From contig CAVZEM010000009.1 in assembly GCA_963774305.1 (NCBI GenBank), positions 186,001 to 250,000 of the forward strand: DNA of 64,000 nucleotides, written 5' to 3'. Origin of the DNA: DASUPK01 sp963774305. Its GTDB lineage: Bacteria > Actinomycetota > Thermoleophilia > Solirubrobacterales > 70-9. Position numbers and translations under genes: made by a program. The notes beneath the pieces were generated by a model. That model searched no databases. It saw only the letters and a program-made list of their open reading frames with translations, and was not told the DNA's origin. Position 1 is the first letter of the stretch. Every line of letters starts with the position of its first letter. Shown here piece by piece: positions 52,871 to 60,586 of the stretch.

Positions 52871-53899
52871 TTGGCGGCGCTCGATCGCATCTCGATAGCC
52901 GCGATCGGGGATACCCCGGTGGAGCTCGCTGAGCAGGCGAGCTCCGCCGAGGCCGCCGGCATCGAATGTGTGTGGACGCCGGAGCTGTTTCGCAGCTCGG
53001 TCACCCAGGCCACCTGGCTCGCCGCCAAGACGGAGAAGGTCAGCGTGGGCACCGGCATCGCCTGGGCCTTCACGCGGAGCGCGTTCATCCTCGCCGTCAG
53101 CGCGCTGGACATCGACGAGATGTCCGGCGGGCGCTTCCGCCTCGGCCTCGGGGCGGGGGTGAAGCGGCTCAACGAGACCTGGCACTCCGTCGACTACGGC
53201 AAGCCGGCGCCCCACCTGCGCGAGACGATCGAGGCGACCCGCCTGATCATGGAGAAGGCCTCGACCGGCGAGCCGATCCGGTACGAGGGCGAGTACCAGG
53301 ACATCGACATCAGGGGCTGGTTCCGCCCCCACAAGCCGGTTCGCGACCGCGTTCCGATCTACGCCGCCGCGATGCGCGAGGGGATGTGCCGCATGGCGGG
53401 GGACGTCGCCGACGGTTTGATCGGGCACCCGATGTGTCCCGTGCGCTGGCTCGACGAGGTCGTGATCCCGAGCTTCGAGATCGGCCTGCAGCGGTCGGGC
53501 CGCACGCGCTCGGACCTCGACTTCATTCCGACCATCACCACGGTGATCGACGACGACGAGGCGCGCGCGCTGGACGCGGCCCGCCGCACCATCGCCTTCT
53601 ACTCGACCGTCCGCACCTACAAGCCCCTCTGGGAGATGCACGGGTTCGCGGACGCCGCCGAGGCCGCCGGGAACGCGTTCCGGAAAGGCGACCTCGCGGC
53701 CGTTCCGGAGCAGATCCCTGACGAGATGGTGGAGGCGTTCACGGCCGCCGGGCCTCTGGACAAGGTCCGTGAGCGGGTGGCCGCCGTCGCTGAGCGCGGC
53801 GACGGAGTCTTCCTGACGCCCGCGACCTACTTCATCCCGCCCGAGCAGATCGGCGAGTACCAGCAGCAGATCATCGAGAACTTCGGGCCGGCCTCCTGA
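52871..53899 (+). CDS. LLM-class flavin/F420-dependent oxidoreductase
   Basis: A 342-residue luciferase-like TIM-barrel protein. ISIAAIGDTPVELAEQASSAEAAGIECVWTPELF, KVSVGTGIAWAFTRSAFILAVSALDIDEMSGGRFRLGLGAGVKRLNETWH and RVPIYAAAMREGMCRMAGDVADGLIGHP are typical. The group uses F420 or FMN; in actinobacteria F420 is likelier, but the sequence does not decide it. The TTG at 52871 begins four bases after the lipoprotein stop, without a clear ribosome binding site. Confidence 0.87.
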   Translation: MAALDRISIAAIGDTPVELAEQASSAEAAGIECVWTPELFRSSVTQATWLAAKTEKVSVGTGIAWAFTRSAFILAVSALDIDEMSGGRFRLGLGAGVKRLNETWHSVDYGKPAPHLRETIEATRLIMEKASTGEPIRYEGEYQDIDIRGWFRPHKPVRDRVPIYAAAMREGMCRMAGDVADGLIGHPMCPVRWLDEVVIPSFEIGLQRSGRTRSDLDFIPTITTVIDDDEARALDAARRTIAFYSTVRTYKPLWEMHGFADAAEAAGNAFRKGDLAAVPEQIPDEMVEAFTAAGPLDKVRERVAAVAERGDGVFLTPATYFIPPEQIGEYQQQIIENFGPAS

Positions 53900-53900
53900 A

Positions 53901-53932
53901 TCAAACGGGTCGCGCCGGCGCGCGCCCTCGCA
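53901..53932. repeat. AAACGGG-hairpin-CCCTCG repeat, copy C
   Basis: TCAAACGGG-T-CGCGC-CGGC-GCGCG-CCCTCGCA fills the gap between two convergent genes, where it could act as a terminator hairpin. Flanks and bulge are as in copies A, B and D. Confidence 0.7.
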
Positions 53933-54601
53933 TCACAGACCCTCCACGAAAGCCTTGAGCTTCTGCGGGTCGCGCAACTGTGCGCCGTGCCCGAAGCAGA
54001 CCAGCTCCGGCTCCAGGGCCGCCAGCTTGCGCGCCGACTCCCGGTTCCGCTCGGGATCGGGGGTGAGGGCGGGCTTGGGCTCATGCAGCCCGGGGATCCC
54101 GGTGTACTGATCCATGTTCGCCAGCACGTCACCGATGATCAGGACGCGGTCCGACTCGCGCCAGAAGACGACGTGGCCGGCCGAGTGCCCCGGCGCATCG
54201 ATCACCTCGAAGTCGCCGATCCGATCGCCACCCTTGATCGTCTTGTCGACCTTGTGGCCCGGCCCGTGGAAGATCCGCCAGAAGAAGTGGGCCATGAACT
54301 TGTCCGGCTGGCGCTCGGCGATCACCTTGGGATCCTCGGCGGCAGGTACGTCGAGCTCATGGCACCAGAACGGGAGGCCGAGCTTCTCGCAGACATCGCG
54401 GCTGGCGCCCTGATGATCGGGGTGGGCATGGGTGAGGGCGTGGGCCGTCACCTCGTGTCCGTCGAGCTGCTTCAGGATGCGGCCCGTGGACTGCCTGCAC
54501 CCGGCGTCGATCAGGACGTCACCCGCCAGGTAGGCGTTGACGGCCCAGGGCAGGCCCGGCAGGCATTTGACGTGCCAGACGCCGTCCGCGAGCTCCTTCA
54601 T
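53933..54601 (-). CDS. MBL-fold metallo-hydrolase
   Basis: A 222-residue metallo-beta-lactamase-fold enzyme. ALTHAHPDHQGA is the HxHxDH zinc site, DAPGHSAGHVVFW has the next His, IIGDVLA has the bridging Asp, and CFGHG gives the last His. Substrate classes range from thioesters to lactones; none can be chosen. It follows an 80-residue gene with a one-base overlap and a CWB2-like gene on the same strand. Confidence 0.87.
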   Translation of the reverse strand: MKELADGVWHVKCLPGLPWAVNAYLAGDVLIDAGCRQSTGRILKQLDGHEVTAHALTHAHPDHQGASRDVCEKLGLPFWCHELDVPAAEDPKVIAERQPDKFMAHFFWRIFHGPGHKVDKTIKGGDRIGDFEVIDAPGHSAGHVVFWRESDRVLIIGDVLANMDQYTGIPGLHEPKPALTPDPERNRESARKLAALEPELVCFGHGAQLRDPQKLKAFVEGL

Positions 54602-54843
54602 CAGTGAGCCACCCCAGTGCCGCCTCGCGGGTCGCCGCTGTGCTTCGCGAGCTCCTCGAGTCGTCCGATCTGCGTCTCTCCCTCACGGCGCACCGGGTCG
54701 TCCTCGGGCAGTCCCTCGATCAGCTTGCGAATCCGGTTGCGAACCTGAAGTGCGAAGTGCGGGGTCGAGGGTCCGGCCAGCGCGCGGATGTCCTCGACGG
54801 TCACACGCCGGGTCAGCCTGTCGGGTCGTTCCGCTTCGCTCAT
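54601..54843 (-). CDS. 80-residue hypothetical protein
   Basis: A small, charged, helical protein (VTVEDIRALAGPSTPHFALQVRNRIRKLIEGLPEDDPVRREGETQIGRLEELA). No family is recognised. It overlaps the CWB2-like gene by four bases before it and the MBL gene by one base after it, so it is translated as part of that operon, which makes it credible. Confidence 0.65.
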   Translation of the reverse strand: MSEAERPDRLTRRVTVEDIRALAGPSTPHFALQVRNRIRKLIEGLPEDDPVRREGETQIGRLEELAKHSGDPRGGTGVAH

Positions 54844-56192
54844 TTCTTCTTCCCGCCCTGGGGCGGTGCCGGAGTGGGCTCGCCCTCGGGGCCGCCGGGC
54901 TGAGCGATGCCGCTGCTGGCCGTTCCCTGGGTTCCGGCGGCCGCGCCGATCGGCGCGAGCTCAGCCAGCTCGTCGATCTCCGCCTGAACCTGTCCGCCGA
55001 TTGCCGTCGCGTCTCCCATCAGCCAGATGTGGTTGTACACGGCCCGGGTCGGGTCCGTCTCGTACCCGGGCTTGATGTCGAGCAGAAAGCTTCTCAGCTC
55101 CGGTGGCAGGGCGTCCGCCGTGTCCGTGATCAGGAGCGGTCCCCACTTGCCGCTCGAGGCGAGCGAGGCGGCAGCCGCCGCATCGAGCGGCCGGCCGGCG
55201 TTCGCCAGCTCCATGCCGTGCCCGGGGTCGTTGATGTTCCAGCCGAACGAGCCGTCCGAGTAGCGCGCGAAGAGCAGCGCGTTCTGGACCGCACCGGTGG
55301 CCCCGACTCGCTGCACCGTCGCGGAGACCCGGCCGACCTGCTGCACGACGTCCTTGGAGATCACCGATTCGGGCCCGAGGATGTAGACCGTCGCGGCGGC
55401 GTGACGGCGCAGGGCGGCGAGCGTCGCCGCTGGGACCTGGTTGCGGCCGGTGAACAGCACCGCGTCGCCGGAGCGGGCGGCCCACGCCGCGGCCGGCATC
55501 GCGTATCCGGCCTGGTCGGAGCTGACGAGCAGGATGTGCTGAGGCTCCTGCTTGGTGAGCCGCTGCCGGAGCTGGTCGATCGAGTTGGCGATCTCGGCGG
55601 GGGAGTCGCCGGGGACCTCCTGTGACTTCAGGCCGGACGGCACGGACGCCCCATCGGCCGAATAGACCTGGACGTCGCCGGAGGCGCCGCCTCCCTGTGG
55701 GTCGAGTTGCGCGAGGGCCTGAGTGGTCGCGTCGGGCACGGCGCCATGTTGGCTGACCAGCACGGGAAGCCGCAGCGGAGGCCCGGCGAGAACCGAGGCG
55801 GCGATCCCGGCCTGCCAGCCGTCGTCGGGAACGAGCGTCACCGCCTCGAGCTTGGGCGCCTCGGGTGCCGGCGGATGGGTGGCCAGCGCCGCCGCCGCTG
55901 CGTCGTCGACCGGGTCCGGGCCGCTGATCCGGGTCGTGTTGCGGGTGGCGACCAGCGGAAAGCCGAGCACACCCACCGGAGCCTGCTGGGCGTTGTCGGT
56001 GGCGACGGCGATCGTCACCTCCCGGGTCCCGCCGCCGCCCCCTCCGCCGAAGGGGTTGAGCGCCGCGAGCAGCGCGACCAACCCGACCAGCAGGATTCCG
56101 CCGCCGGCGACCAGGGCCCTGCGGTCGACCCTGGCCGGCAGGTCGAAGCGCAGCCAGTCGAGCGCGTTCTGGATTGGGCGGGGGATACGCAC
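54840..56192 (-). CDS. membrane-anchored protein with CWB2-like repeats
   Basis: A 450-residue protein with a basic cytoplasmic start, one membrane helix (about 29-47: LVAGGGILLVGLVALLAAL) and a Gly-rich hinge. Its outer part contains segments like cell-wall-binding repeat 2 (DAVLFTGRNQVPAATLAALRRHAAATVYILGPESVISKDVVQQVG). A Pro/Gly/Lys tail follows. It is probably tethered at the membrane and bound to wall polymers. Unlike exported CWB2 proteins it keeps its anchor. The GTG at 56192 gives a short positive N-terminus. Two operators for the divergent acyl-CoA dehydrogenase gene lie upstream. Confidence 0.72.
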   Translation of the reverse strand: MRIPRPIQNALDWLRFDLPARVDRRALVAGGGILLVGLVALLAALNPFGGGGGGGTREVTIAVATDNAQQAPVGVLGFPLVATRNTTRISGPDPVDDAAAAALATHPPAPEAPKLEAVTLVPDDGWQAGIAASVLAGPPLRLPVLVSQHGAVPDATTQALAQLDPQGGGASGDVQVYSADGASVPSGLKSQEVPGDSPAEIANSIDQLRQRLTKQEPQHILLVSSDQAGYAMPAAAWAARSGDAVLFTGRNQVPAATLAALRRHAAATVYILGPESVISKDVVQQVGRVSATVQRVGATGAVQNALLFARYSDGSFGWNINDPGHGMELANAGRPLDAAAAASLASSGKWGPLLITDTADALPPELRSFLLDIKPGYETDPTRAVYNHIWLMGDATAIGGQVQAEIDELAELAPIGAAAGTQGTASSGIAQPGGPEGEPTPAPPQGGKKK

Positions 56193-56248
56193 GGCGGCGA
56201 ACGGTACCCAGAACCCCGCCTGAGCCCGATCTGATCGGCACATGCGGT

Positions 56249-56266
56249 AAGTGGAAGGTTCCACTT
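56249..56266. promoter_or_regulatory. AAGTGGAA-type operator
   Basis: AAGTGGAA-GG-TTCCACTT is a perfect 8-bp dyad in the gap between the CWB2-like gene and the acyl-CoA dehydrogenase gene. It differs from the neighbouring TGACT dyad, so a second regulator is likely. Confidence 0.6.
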
Positions 56267-56279
56267 CCAGTTCGGGTAA

Positions 56280-56303
56280 ACTGGCTGACTGACCAGTCAG
56301 TCA
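56280..56303. promoter_or_regulatory. acyl-CoA dehydrogenase operator, FadR/TetR-like
   Basis: ACTGGC followed by TGACTGAC-CA-GTCAGTCA, a perfect 8-bp dyad with 2-base centre (56286-56303). It shares ACTGGCTGACT-NN-CCAGTCA with the thiolase site at 50302-50325 and has the size and form of FadR-type sites of the TetR family. Confidence 0.7.
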
Positions 56304-56342
56304 AAACGGGCTGCTCCTCGCTTCGCTCAGAGCACCCTCGCA
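56301..56342 (+). repeat. AAACGGG-hairpin-CCCTCG repeat, copy D
   Basis: TCAAAACGGG-C-TGCTC, a CTTCG-containing loop, GAGCA-CCCTCGCA. The bulged base is C here. It abuts the operator and lies in the leader of the acyl-CoA dehydrogenase gene. Confidence 0.7.
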
Positions 56343-56368
56343 CCCTCCCGAAAGGCAGGCCGTCAGAA

Positions 56369-57652
56369 ATGGATTTCGCGCTCACCGAGGAGCAGCAGGA
56401 GCACCGCGACTACGTCCGCAAGTTCTCGCGCGAGGTCATCCGCCCCGTCGCTCGCAAGCACGACGAGGAGGAGAGCACCCCCTGGGAAGTGATCAAGGAG
56501 GCGCGCAAGTGGGGCCTGCAGGGCCTCGAGCACATGCAGAAGGTGGGCACCGATCCGGGGGGACAGTTCGGCGTGATCACCGCGGAGGAAATGCACTGGG
56601 GCTGCGCCGGGATCGCTCTCGCCGTTCAGGGCTCCGGCCTCGCTGCCGCCGGCATCGCCGCCTCGGGCACTCCTGAGCAGATCGCCGAGTGGGTGCCCCA
56701 GTGCTTCGGCACCGACGATGAGATCGCTCTCGGCGCCTACGCGGTCACGGAGCCGCAGGCCGGCTCCGACGTGAAGAGCCTGAAGAGCACCGCGAAGCTC
56801 GATGGGGACGAGTGGGTGCTCAACGGGACCAAGGTCTTCATCACCAACGGCGGCATCGCCGACGTCCACGTGGTCGTCGCCACGGTCGACCCGGAGCTCG
56901 GACACCGCGGCCAGGCGTCCTTCGTGATCGGCCCCGGGACGCCCGGGCTGCGCCAGGGCAAGAAGGAGTCGAAGATCGGCATCCGCGCCTCCCACACGGC
57001 CGAGGTCGTTCTCGAGGATTGCCGGATCCCCGTTGAGAACCTGCTCGGCGGGATGGACAAGCTCAACAAGAAACTCGAGCGCGCCCGCTCGGGGCAGAAG
57101 GGTGGCTCTTCCAACGCGCTGGCCACCTTCGAGATGACCCGTCCGATCGTCGGCGCCTCGGCGCTCGGCATCGCACAGGCAGCCTACGAGTGGACCCTGG
57201 AGTACCTGGGCGACCAGACCGTGGACGGCGGCAAGCCCGCCCTCGAGGAGCAGCGGATCCAGCAGGTCCTCGCCGACGTGGCGACCGAGATCGACTCAGC
57301 CCGACTGCTCGTCCAGCGCGCCTCGTGGATGGGACGCAACGGCATCCCTATGACCGGCGGCCAGGGCTCGATGTCGAAGCTCAAGGCCGGAGACGTGACG
57401 ATGTGGGCCACCACGACCCTGATGGATCTGGTCGGCCCCTACGCGCAGACGACCGACTGCCCGCTGGAGAAGTGGTTCCGCGACGCGAAGATCTACCAGC
57501 TGTTCGAGGGCACGGCCCAGGTGCAGCGTCTGGTGATCTCGCGGATGCAGGCCCGGACCTACCAGGAGCGCTTCGCCCAGGCCGCCGAGGCGGCGGGTCA
57601 GGCGGTCAATGGGTCGAGGAATGGTGCCCGGGAGCCCGTAGCCGTCGCGTAG
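56369..57652 (+). CDS. acyl-CoA dehydrogenase
   Basis: A 427-residue FAD enzyme that makes the 2,3-double bond in beta-oxidation. The N-terminal helical part begins MDFALTEEQQEHRDYVRKFSREVIRPVA. GAYAVTEPQAGSD is the FAD/substrate signature, WVLNGTKVFITNGG follows, and the C-terminal half ends with FRDAKIYQLFEGTAQVQRLVISR. A catalytic Glu is expected in the EGT segment. There is an insertion after GGMDKLNKKLERARSGQKGG. It is controlled by at least one operator shared with thiolase. The ATG at 56369 is reached through repeat copy D. Confidence 0.94.
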   Translation: MDFALTEEQQEHRDYVRKFSREVIRPVARKHDEEESTPWEVIKEARKWGLQGLEHMQKVGTDPGGQFGVITAEEMHWGCAGIALAVQGSGLAAAGIAASGTPEQIAEWVPQCFGTDDEIALGAYAVTEPQAGSDVKSLKSTAKLDGDEWVLNGTKVFITNGGIADVHVVVATVDPELGHRGQASFVIGPGTPGLRQGKKESKIGIRASHTAEVVLEDCRIPVENLLGGMDKLNKKLERARSGQKGGSSNALATFEMTRPIVGASALGIAQAAYEWTLEYLGDQTVDGGKPALEEQRIQQVLADVATEIDSARLLVQRASWMGRNGIPMTGGQGSMSKLKAGDVTMWATTTLMDLVGPYAQTTDCPLEKWFRDAKIYQLFEGTAQVQRLVISRMQARTYQERFAQAAEAAGQAVNGSRNGAREPVAVA

Positions 57653-57699
57653 ACGGCTTCGCCATCAACGGCGGCCACAAAGACCGCCGCCGGATCTAC

Positions 57700-57722
57700 G
57701 GCCGCGGCCAGCGGCCGCGGCC
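57700..57722. repeat. GC-only inverted repeat
   Basis: GGCCGCGGCC-AGC-GGCCGCGGCC: two copies of a self-complementary 10-mer, three bases apart, just before the terminator. It may extend the termination hairpin. Confidence 0.5.
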
Positions 57723-57739
57723 GGCTGCAACCGGCTTTT
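57720..57739 (+). terminator. terminator after acyl-CoA dehydrogenase
   Basis: GCCGG-CTGCAA-CCGGC-TTTT: a short GC stem directly followed by four T, a recognisable Rho-independent terminator about 70 bases after the stop. Confidence 0.65.
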
Positions 57740-57778
57740 CAGTAGCCGCCCGCCGGGCGTTCAACCTTTGACGCTGAG

Positions 57779-58921
57779 ATGACGGGATCCAACCGGCTGA
57801 TGCTGGCGCTCACCGGCGCCGTGGTTGTCTGCGCCTGCGCCCTGCTGGGCGGCAGCGCCTCGGGCCAGAGCCTCACACAGAAGCTCAACACGACGCAGAA
57901 CAAGCTCTCACACGCGCAGGCTCACGCCGGCGTGCTGACCGGCCGCATCTCACACCAGTCGGCACAGCTGCAGACGCTCACCTCGCAGGTGGCCGCGCTG
58001 CGGAACCGCGAGGCCGCGGTGGCCGCCGAGCTGCAACAGAAGCAGGCCGAGTTGGAGGACGCACGGGCCCGCCTCGACTCGCTGAAGCAGCGCCTCCGCC
58101 AGGCCGTTCAGATCCTCGAGCGGCGACTCGTTGCGATCTACGAGTCGAGCGAGCCCGACCTGATCACCGTCCTGCTGCAGGCCCACGGCTTCGACGACCT
58201 GCTTGCCCGGAGCCAGTACCTACAGACCCTCCAGCACCAGGACAACGACATCGTCTCCCGTGTTCGCGAGCTTCGCAACGAGATGCAGGTCACCGTCAAC
58301 ACGGTCCGCGCGGCGCGCGACGAGATCGCGGCCCGCAAGCACGAGCTCGATGTGACTGCGGCGAAGCTGAAGCAGCGGACGACTCAGCTCGCCACCGCTC
58401 GCCGCAAGCAGCACGCCACGCTGGAGCAGGTGCGCAAGCAGCAGGACGACCTCGAGGGTGATCTCAACGACATCTCCCAGAAGATCGCCGAGCAGTTGGG
58501 GGCGGGGACGGGAGCGCTGCCCGCCGGGCCGATCCAGGCCGGTGGCCACGGCCTGATCTGGCCGGTGAACGGCCCGATCACGTCCGGGTACGGCCCGCGC
58601 AACATCGGCAACGGCTACGAGTTCCATCCCGGCGTCGACATCGGGGTGCCGACCGGTACCCCGATCCGAACCGCCGCCGCGGGCACGGTGACGATCGCCG
58701 GGCCGACCGGCGGCTACGGCAACTACACCTGCATCGATCACGGCGGCGGTCTGTCCACCTGTTACGGCCATCAGGAGCGCTTCCTGGTGTCCGTCGGTCA
58801 GCAGGTCGCGCAGGGCCAGATCATCGGGCTGAGCGACTGCACCGGCTACTGCTTCGGGCCGCACGTGCACTTCGAGGTCCGGATCAACGGCCAGACGACC
58901 GACCCGCTTGGCTACCTGTAG
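57779..58921 (+). CDS. M23 peptidase with coiled coil (EnvC-like)
   Basis: A 380-residue exported cell-wall hydrolase. A signal peptide covers about residues 1-30 (LMLALTGAVVVCACALLGGSASG). A long coiled coil at about 33-235 is of the EnvC/NlpD-regulator kind. A LytM (M23) domain follows with GYGPRNIGNGYEFHPGVDIGVP (His, Asp zinc ligands) and FGPHVHFEVRING (HxH). The four residues needed for zinc appear present, so it may cut peptidoglycan cross-links itself. It starts with ATG, 40 bases past the terminator of the previous gene. Confidence 0.9.
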   Translation: MTGSNRLMLALTGAVVVCACALLGGSASGQSLTQKLNTTQNKLSHAQAHAGVLTGRISHQSAQLQTLTSQVAALRNREAAVAAELQQKQAELEDARARLDSLKQRLRQAVQILERRLVAIYESSEPDLITVLLQAHGFDDLLARSQYLQTLQHQDNDIVSRVRELRNEMQVTVNTVRAARDEIAARKHELDVTAAKLKQRTTQLATARRKQHATLEQVRKQQDDLEGDLNDISQKIAEQLGAGTGALPAGPIQAGGHGLIWPVNGPITSGYGPRNIGNGYEFHPGVDIGVPTGTPIRTAAAGTVTIAGPTGGYGNYTCIDHGGGLSTCYGHQERFLVSVGQQVAQGQIIGLSDCTGYCFGPHVHFEVRINGQTTDPLGYL

Positions 58922-58961
58922 GGCCACGGAAGTCAGGCGCCCACCGTTTTCCGTTAGGCCC
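58921..58961 (+). terminator. inverted repeat after the M23 gene
   Basis: GGGCC-A-CGGAA (58921-58931) pairs with TTCCG-TTA-GGCCC (58949-58961). There is no T-tract; it begins in the last base of the M23 stop. It may terminate or shield the 3' end. Confidence 0.4.
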
Positions 58962-58979
58962 CCGGATATCCTGAATAGG

Positions 58980-59042
58980 ACAAATGGCTACCCCGTTATT
59001 GGGGTGCCTAAAGCCATACCAATCAGGGACGATGACCATAAG
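58980..59042 (+). promoter_or_regulatory. AT-richer structured leader
   Basis: GGC-TA-CCCC-GTTATT-GGGG-T-GCC followed by TAAAGCC allows two alternative pairings of the first GGC. The layout faintly recalls the core of c-di-GMP riboswitches, but the remaining conserved parts are missing. I call it only a structured leader. Confidence 0.3.
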
Positions 59043-59933
59043 GTGAGTGCGCGCGAATGGCGTGCCGTGCGAGAGGGAGAAACTCACGCGGCCACCAGGA
59101 CATACACCAACACCCCCGAGAGCTTCATCGTCGGCGTAGGCGCGTCGGGAGCTCTGCTGGCGGGTGCCGCGATCGTCTTCGTCACCCTGGTCGGGCTGGT
59201 GTCGTTCAACGTCTGGCCGTCCGTTGTCAACATCTCGGCCGACGGCAACGTCGAGCTCAGCACCGCGACTCCGGGTGGCTCATCCAAGGGCGGCGCGGCC
59301 GCTCCGGCGAGCGCCGTGTCCACACAGCTTGCACCGACGACGGTGGGGGCCGGCGCCGGAAGCGGCGCTGCCAACGGCGTCAACACCGGAACGGGTAACG
59401 GCCAGGGCGGCAATGGCCAGGGCAACGGCAAGGGCGGCGCTCCGAAGTCCGGCGTGACGCCGCCTCCGACCACCACCGTTCCCCCCTCCATCGAGACCGG
59501 TGATATCGGCGGGTCGGGTCCCAGCGCTCCGGGAAGCGCCAGCAAGGACCCCACGCACCCGGTTCATCCGGCACACCCGGACACACCGCACCGAAACGTG
59601 TCAGAGGGGACGAATGGCAAGGAGGACGGCACCGTCGATGGTTCGGTCGGCGCGGTGACGGGTAAGGGCCCGTTCATGAGGCCGGTCGATCCCAGCTCCT
59701 CCAGCTCGAGCAACTTCAGCTCGGAGGGCGCGCAGCAGACACCGAGCGGAACCAGTCAGCCACCAAACGCGGTCAGCCAGGCGGTCTCGGGTGCGGGCAA
59801 CACCGTTCAGAACACCACCGACAGCCTCGGCAATGCGCTCGGCGGGAGCAGCAGCACGGGCCTCGGAGGAGTGGTCGGCGGGGTCGGCCGCACCCTGAAC
59901 GACAACCTTCAGTCGCTGGCCGGCAACCACTAG
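59043..59933 (+). CDS. single-pass membrane protein with low-complexity outer domain
   Basis: A 296-residue protein with a short cytoplasmic start and one membrane helix (about 31-58: IVGVGASGALLAGAAIVFVTLVGLVSF). The long outside part is made of Gly, Ser, Thr, Pro, Asn and Gln (GNGQGGNGQGNGKGG, PVHPAHPDTPHR, SSSSSSNFSS, GGVVGGVGRTLNDNLQSLAGNH). It would be disordered and wall-spanning. No family is recognised. The GTG at 59043 precedes the helix. The stop overlaps the convergent hydrolase stop. Confidence 0.7.
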   Translation: MSAREWRAVREGETHAATRTYTNTPESFIVGVGASGALLAGAAIVFVTLVGLVSFNVWPSVVNISADGNVELSTATPGGSSKGGAAAPASAVSTQLAPTTVGAGAGSGAANGVNTGTGNGQGGNGQGNGKGGAPKSGVTPPPTTTVPPSIETGDIGGSGPSAPGSASKDPTHPVHPAHPDTPHRNVSEGTNGKEDGTVDGSVGAVTGKGPFMRPVDPSSSSSSNFSSEGAQQTPSGTSQPPNAVSQAVSGAGNTVQNTTDSLGNALGGSSSTGLGGVVGGVGRTLNDNLQSLAGNH

Positions 59934-60586
59934 CGCCGCTCGAGCTCCCGTTCGAGCCACCGCAGCGCCACGCCCTGAAGCTCGGTGTCGTGCTGGACGG
60001 TCGTGTGGGCACCGCCCGGGACGATCACCAGCTTGCGCGGCTCGCCCCCCCGTTCGTAGAGTCCCTCGGAGTGATCGCTGGGGATCTGGGTGTCGCCCTC
60101 GGCATGCATGAGGATCAGCGGCCTGCCGGCAATCCGCTCGACCGCTTCGCCGACGTCCTGGGCCAGCAGCCAGGCCTCCAGGTCGACGGGATCCCCGGCG
60201 CGCATGTCGAAGCGGCCGCTCCTCACCCCGCGGGCCAGGTGGTCCTCGCTCGCCGGGCAGATCGCGACCACCCCCGCGATCTCAGGGGTGGCTGCCGCCG
60301 CGAGGATGGCGAGGAAGCCGCCCAGGCTGGAACCTCGCATTGCGATGCGGGCCGAGTCGACGCCGGGCTGGACGGCCAGCAGGTCGACCATCGAGACCAC
60401 CGCGTCGACCGCCGCACCGGTCATCTCCGGCTCGGACTCGCCATGACCCGGCAGGTCGAAGGTGAGGGCAGCCCAGCCGTTCGCGGCCGCCAGGCGCGCG
60501 AAGTCAGCGTGGTTTTCCTTGCGCGAGCCCGCGCCATGGACGACGAGGACGCCGGCGAACGGTGCCGGGGTGTCCGGAAGCCAGAT
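59930..60586 (-). CDS. alpha/beta hydrolase (dienelactone hydrolase-like)
   Basis: An alpha/beta hydrolase: FAGVLVVHGAGSRKENHADFARLAAANGWAALTFDLPGHGES, MRGSSLGGFLAIL (Ser nucleophile), LILMHAEGDTQIP (Asp) and GGAHTTVQHD (His). The only ATG in the early part, at 60424, would delete the first two strands and the oxyanion loop. Upstream in frame lies a TAA, and between it and the fold there is no ATG, GTG or TTG. ATC at 60586 would give WLPDTPAPFAG and 218 residues, used here. The substrate is unknown. Confidence 0.72.
   Translation of the reverse strand: MWLPDTPAPFAGVLVVHGAGSRKENHADFARLAAANGWAALTFDLPGHGESEPEMTGAAVDAVVSMVDLLAVQPGVDSARIAMRGSSLGGFLAILAAAATPEIAGVVAICPASEDHLARGVRSGRFDMRAGDPVDLEAWLLAQDVGEAVERIAGRPLILMHAEGDTQIPSDHSEGLYERGGEPRKLVIVPGGAHTTVQHDTELQGVALRWLERELERR

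Noticed and set aside
58980..59042. c-di-GMP-I (GEMM) riboswitch
   Set aside because: Only the GGC...AAAGCC part is similar; the second helix and conserved receptor parts are absent and there is no room before the start codon.
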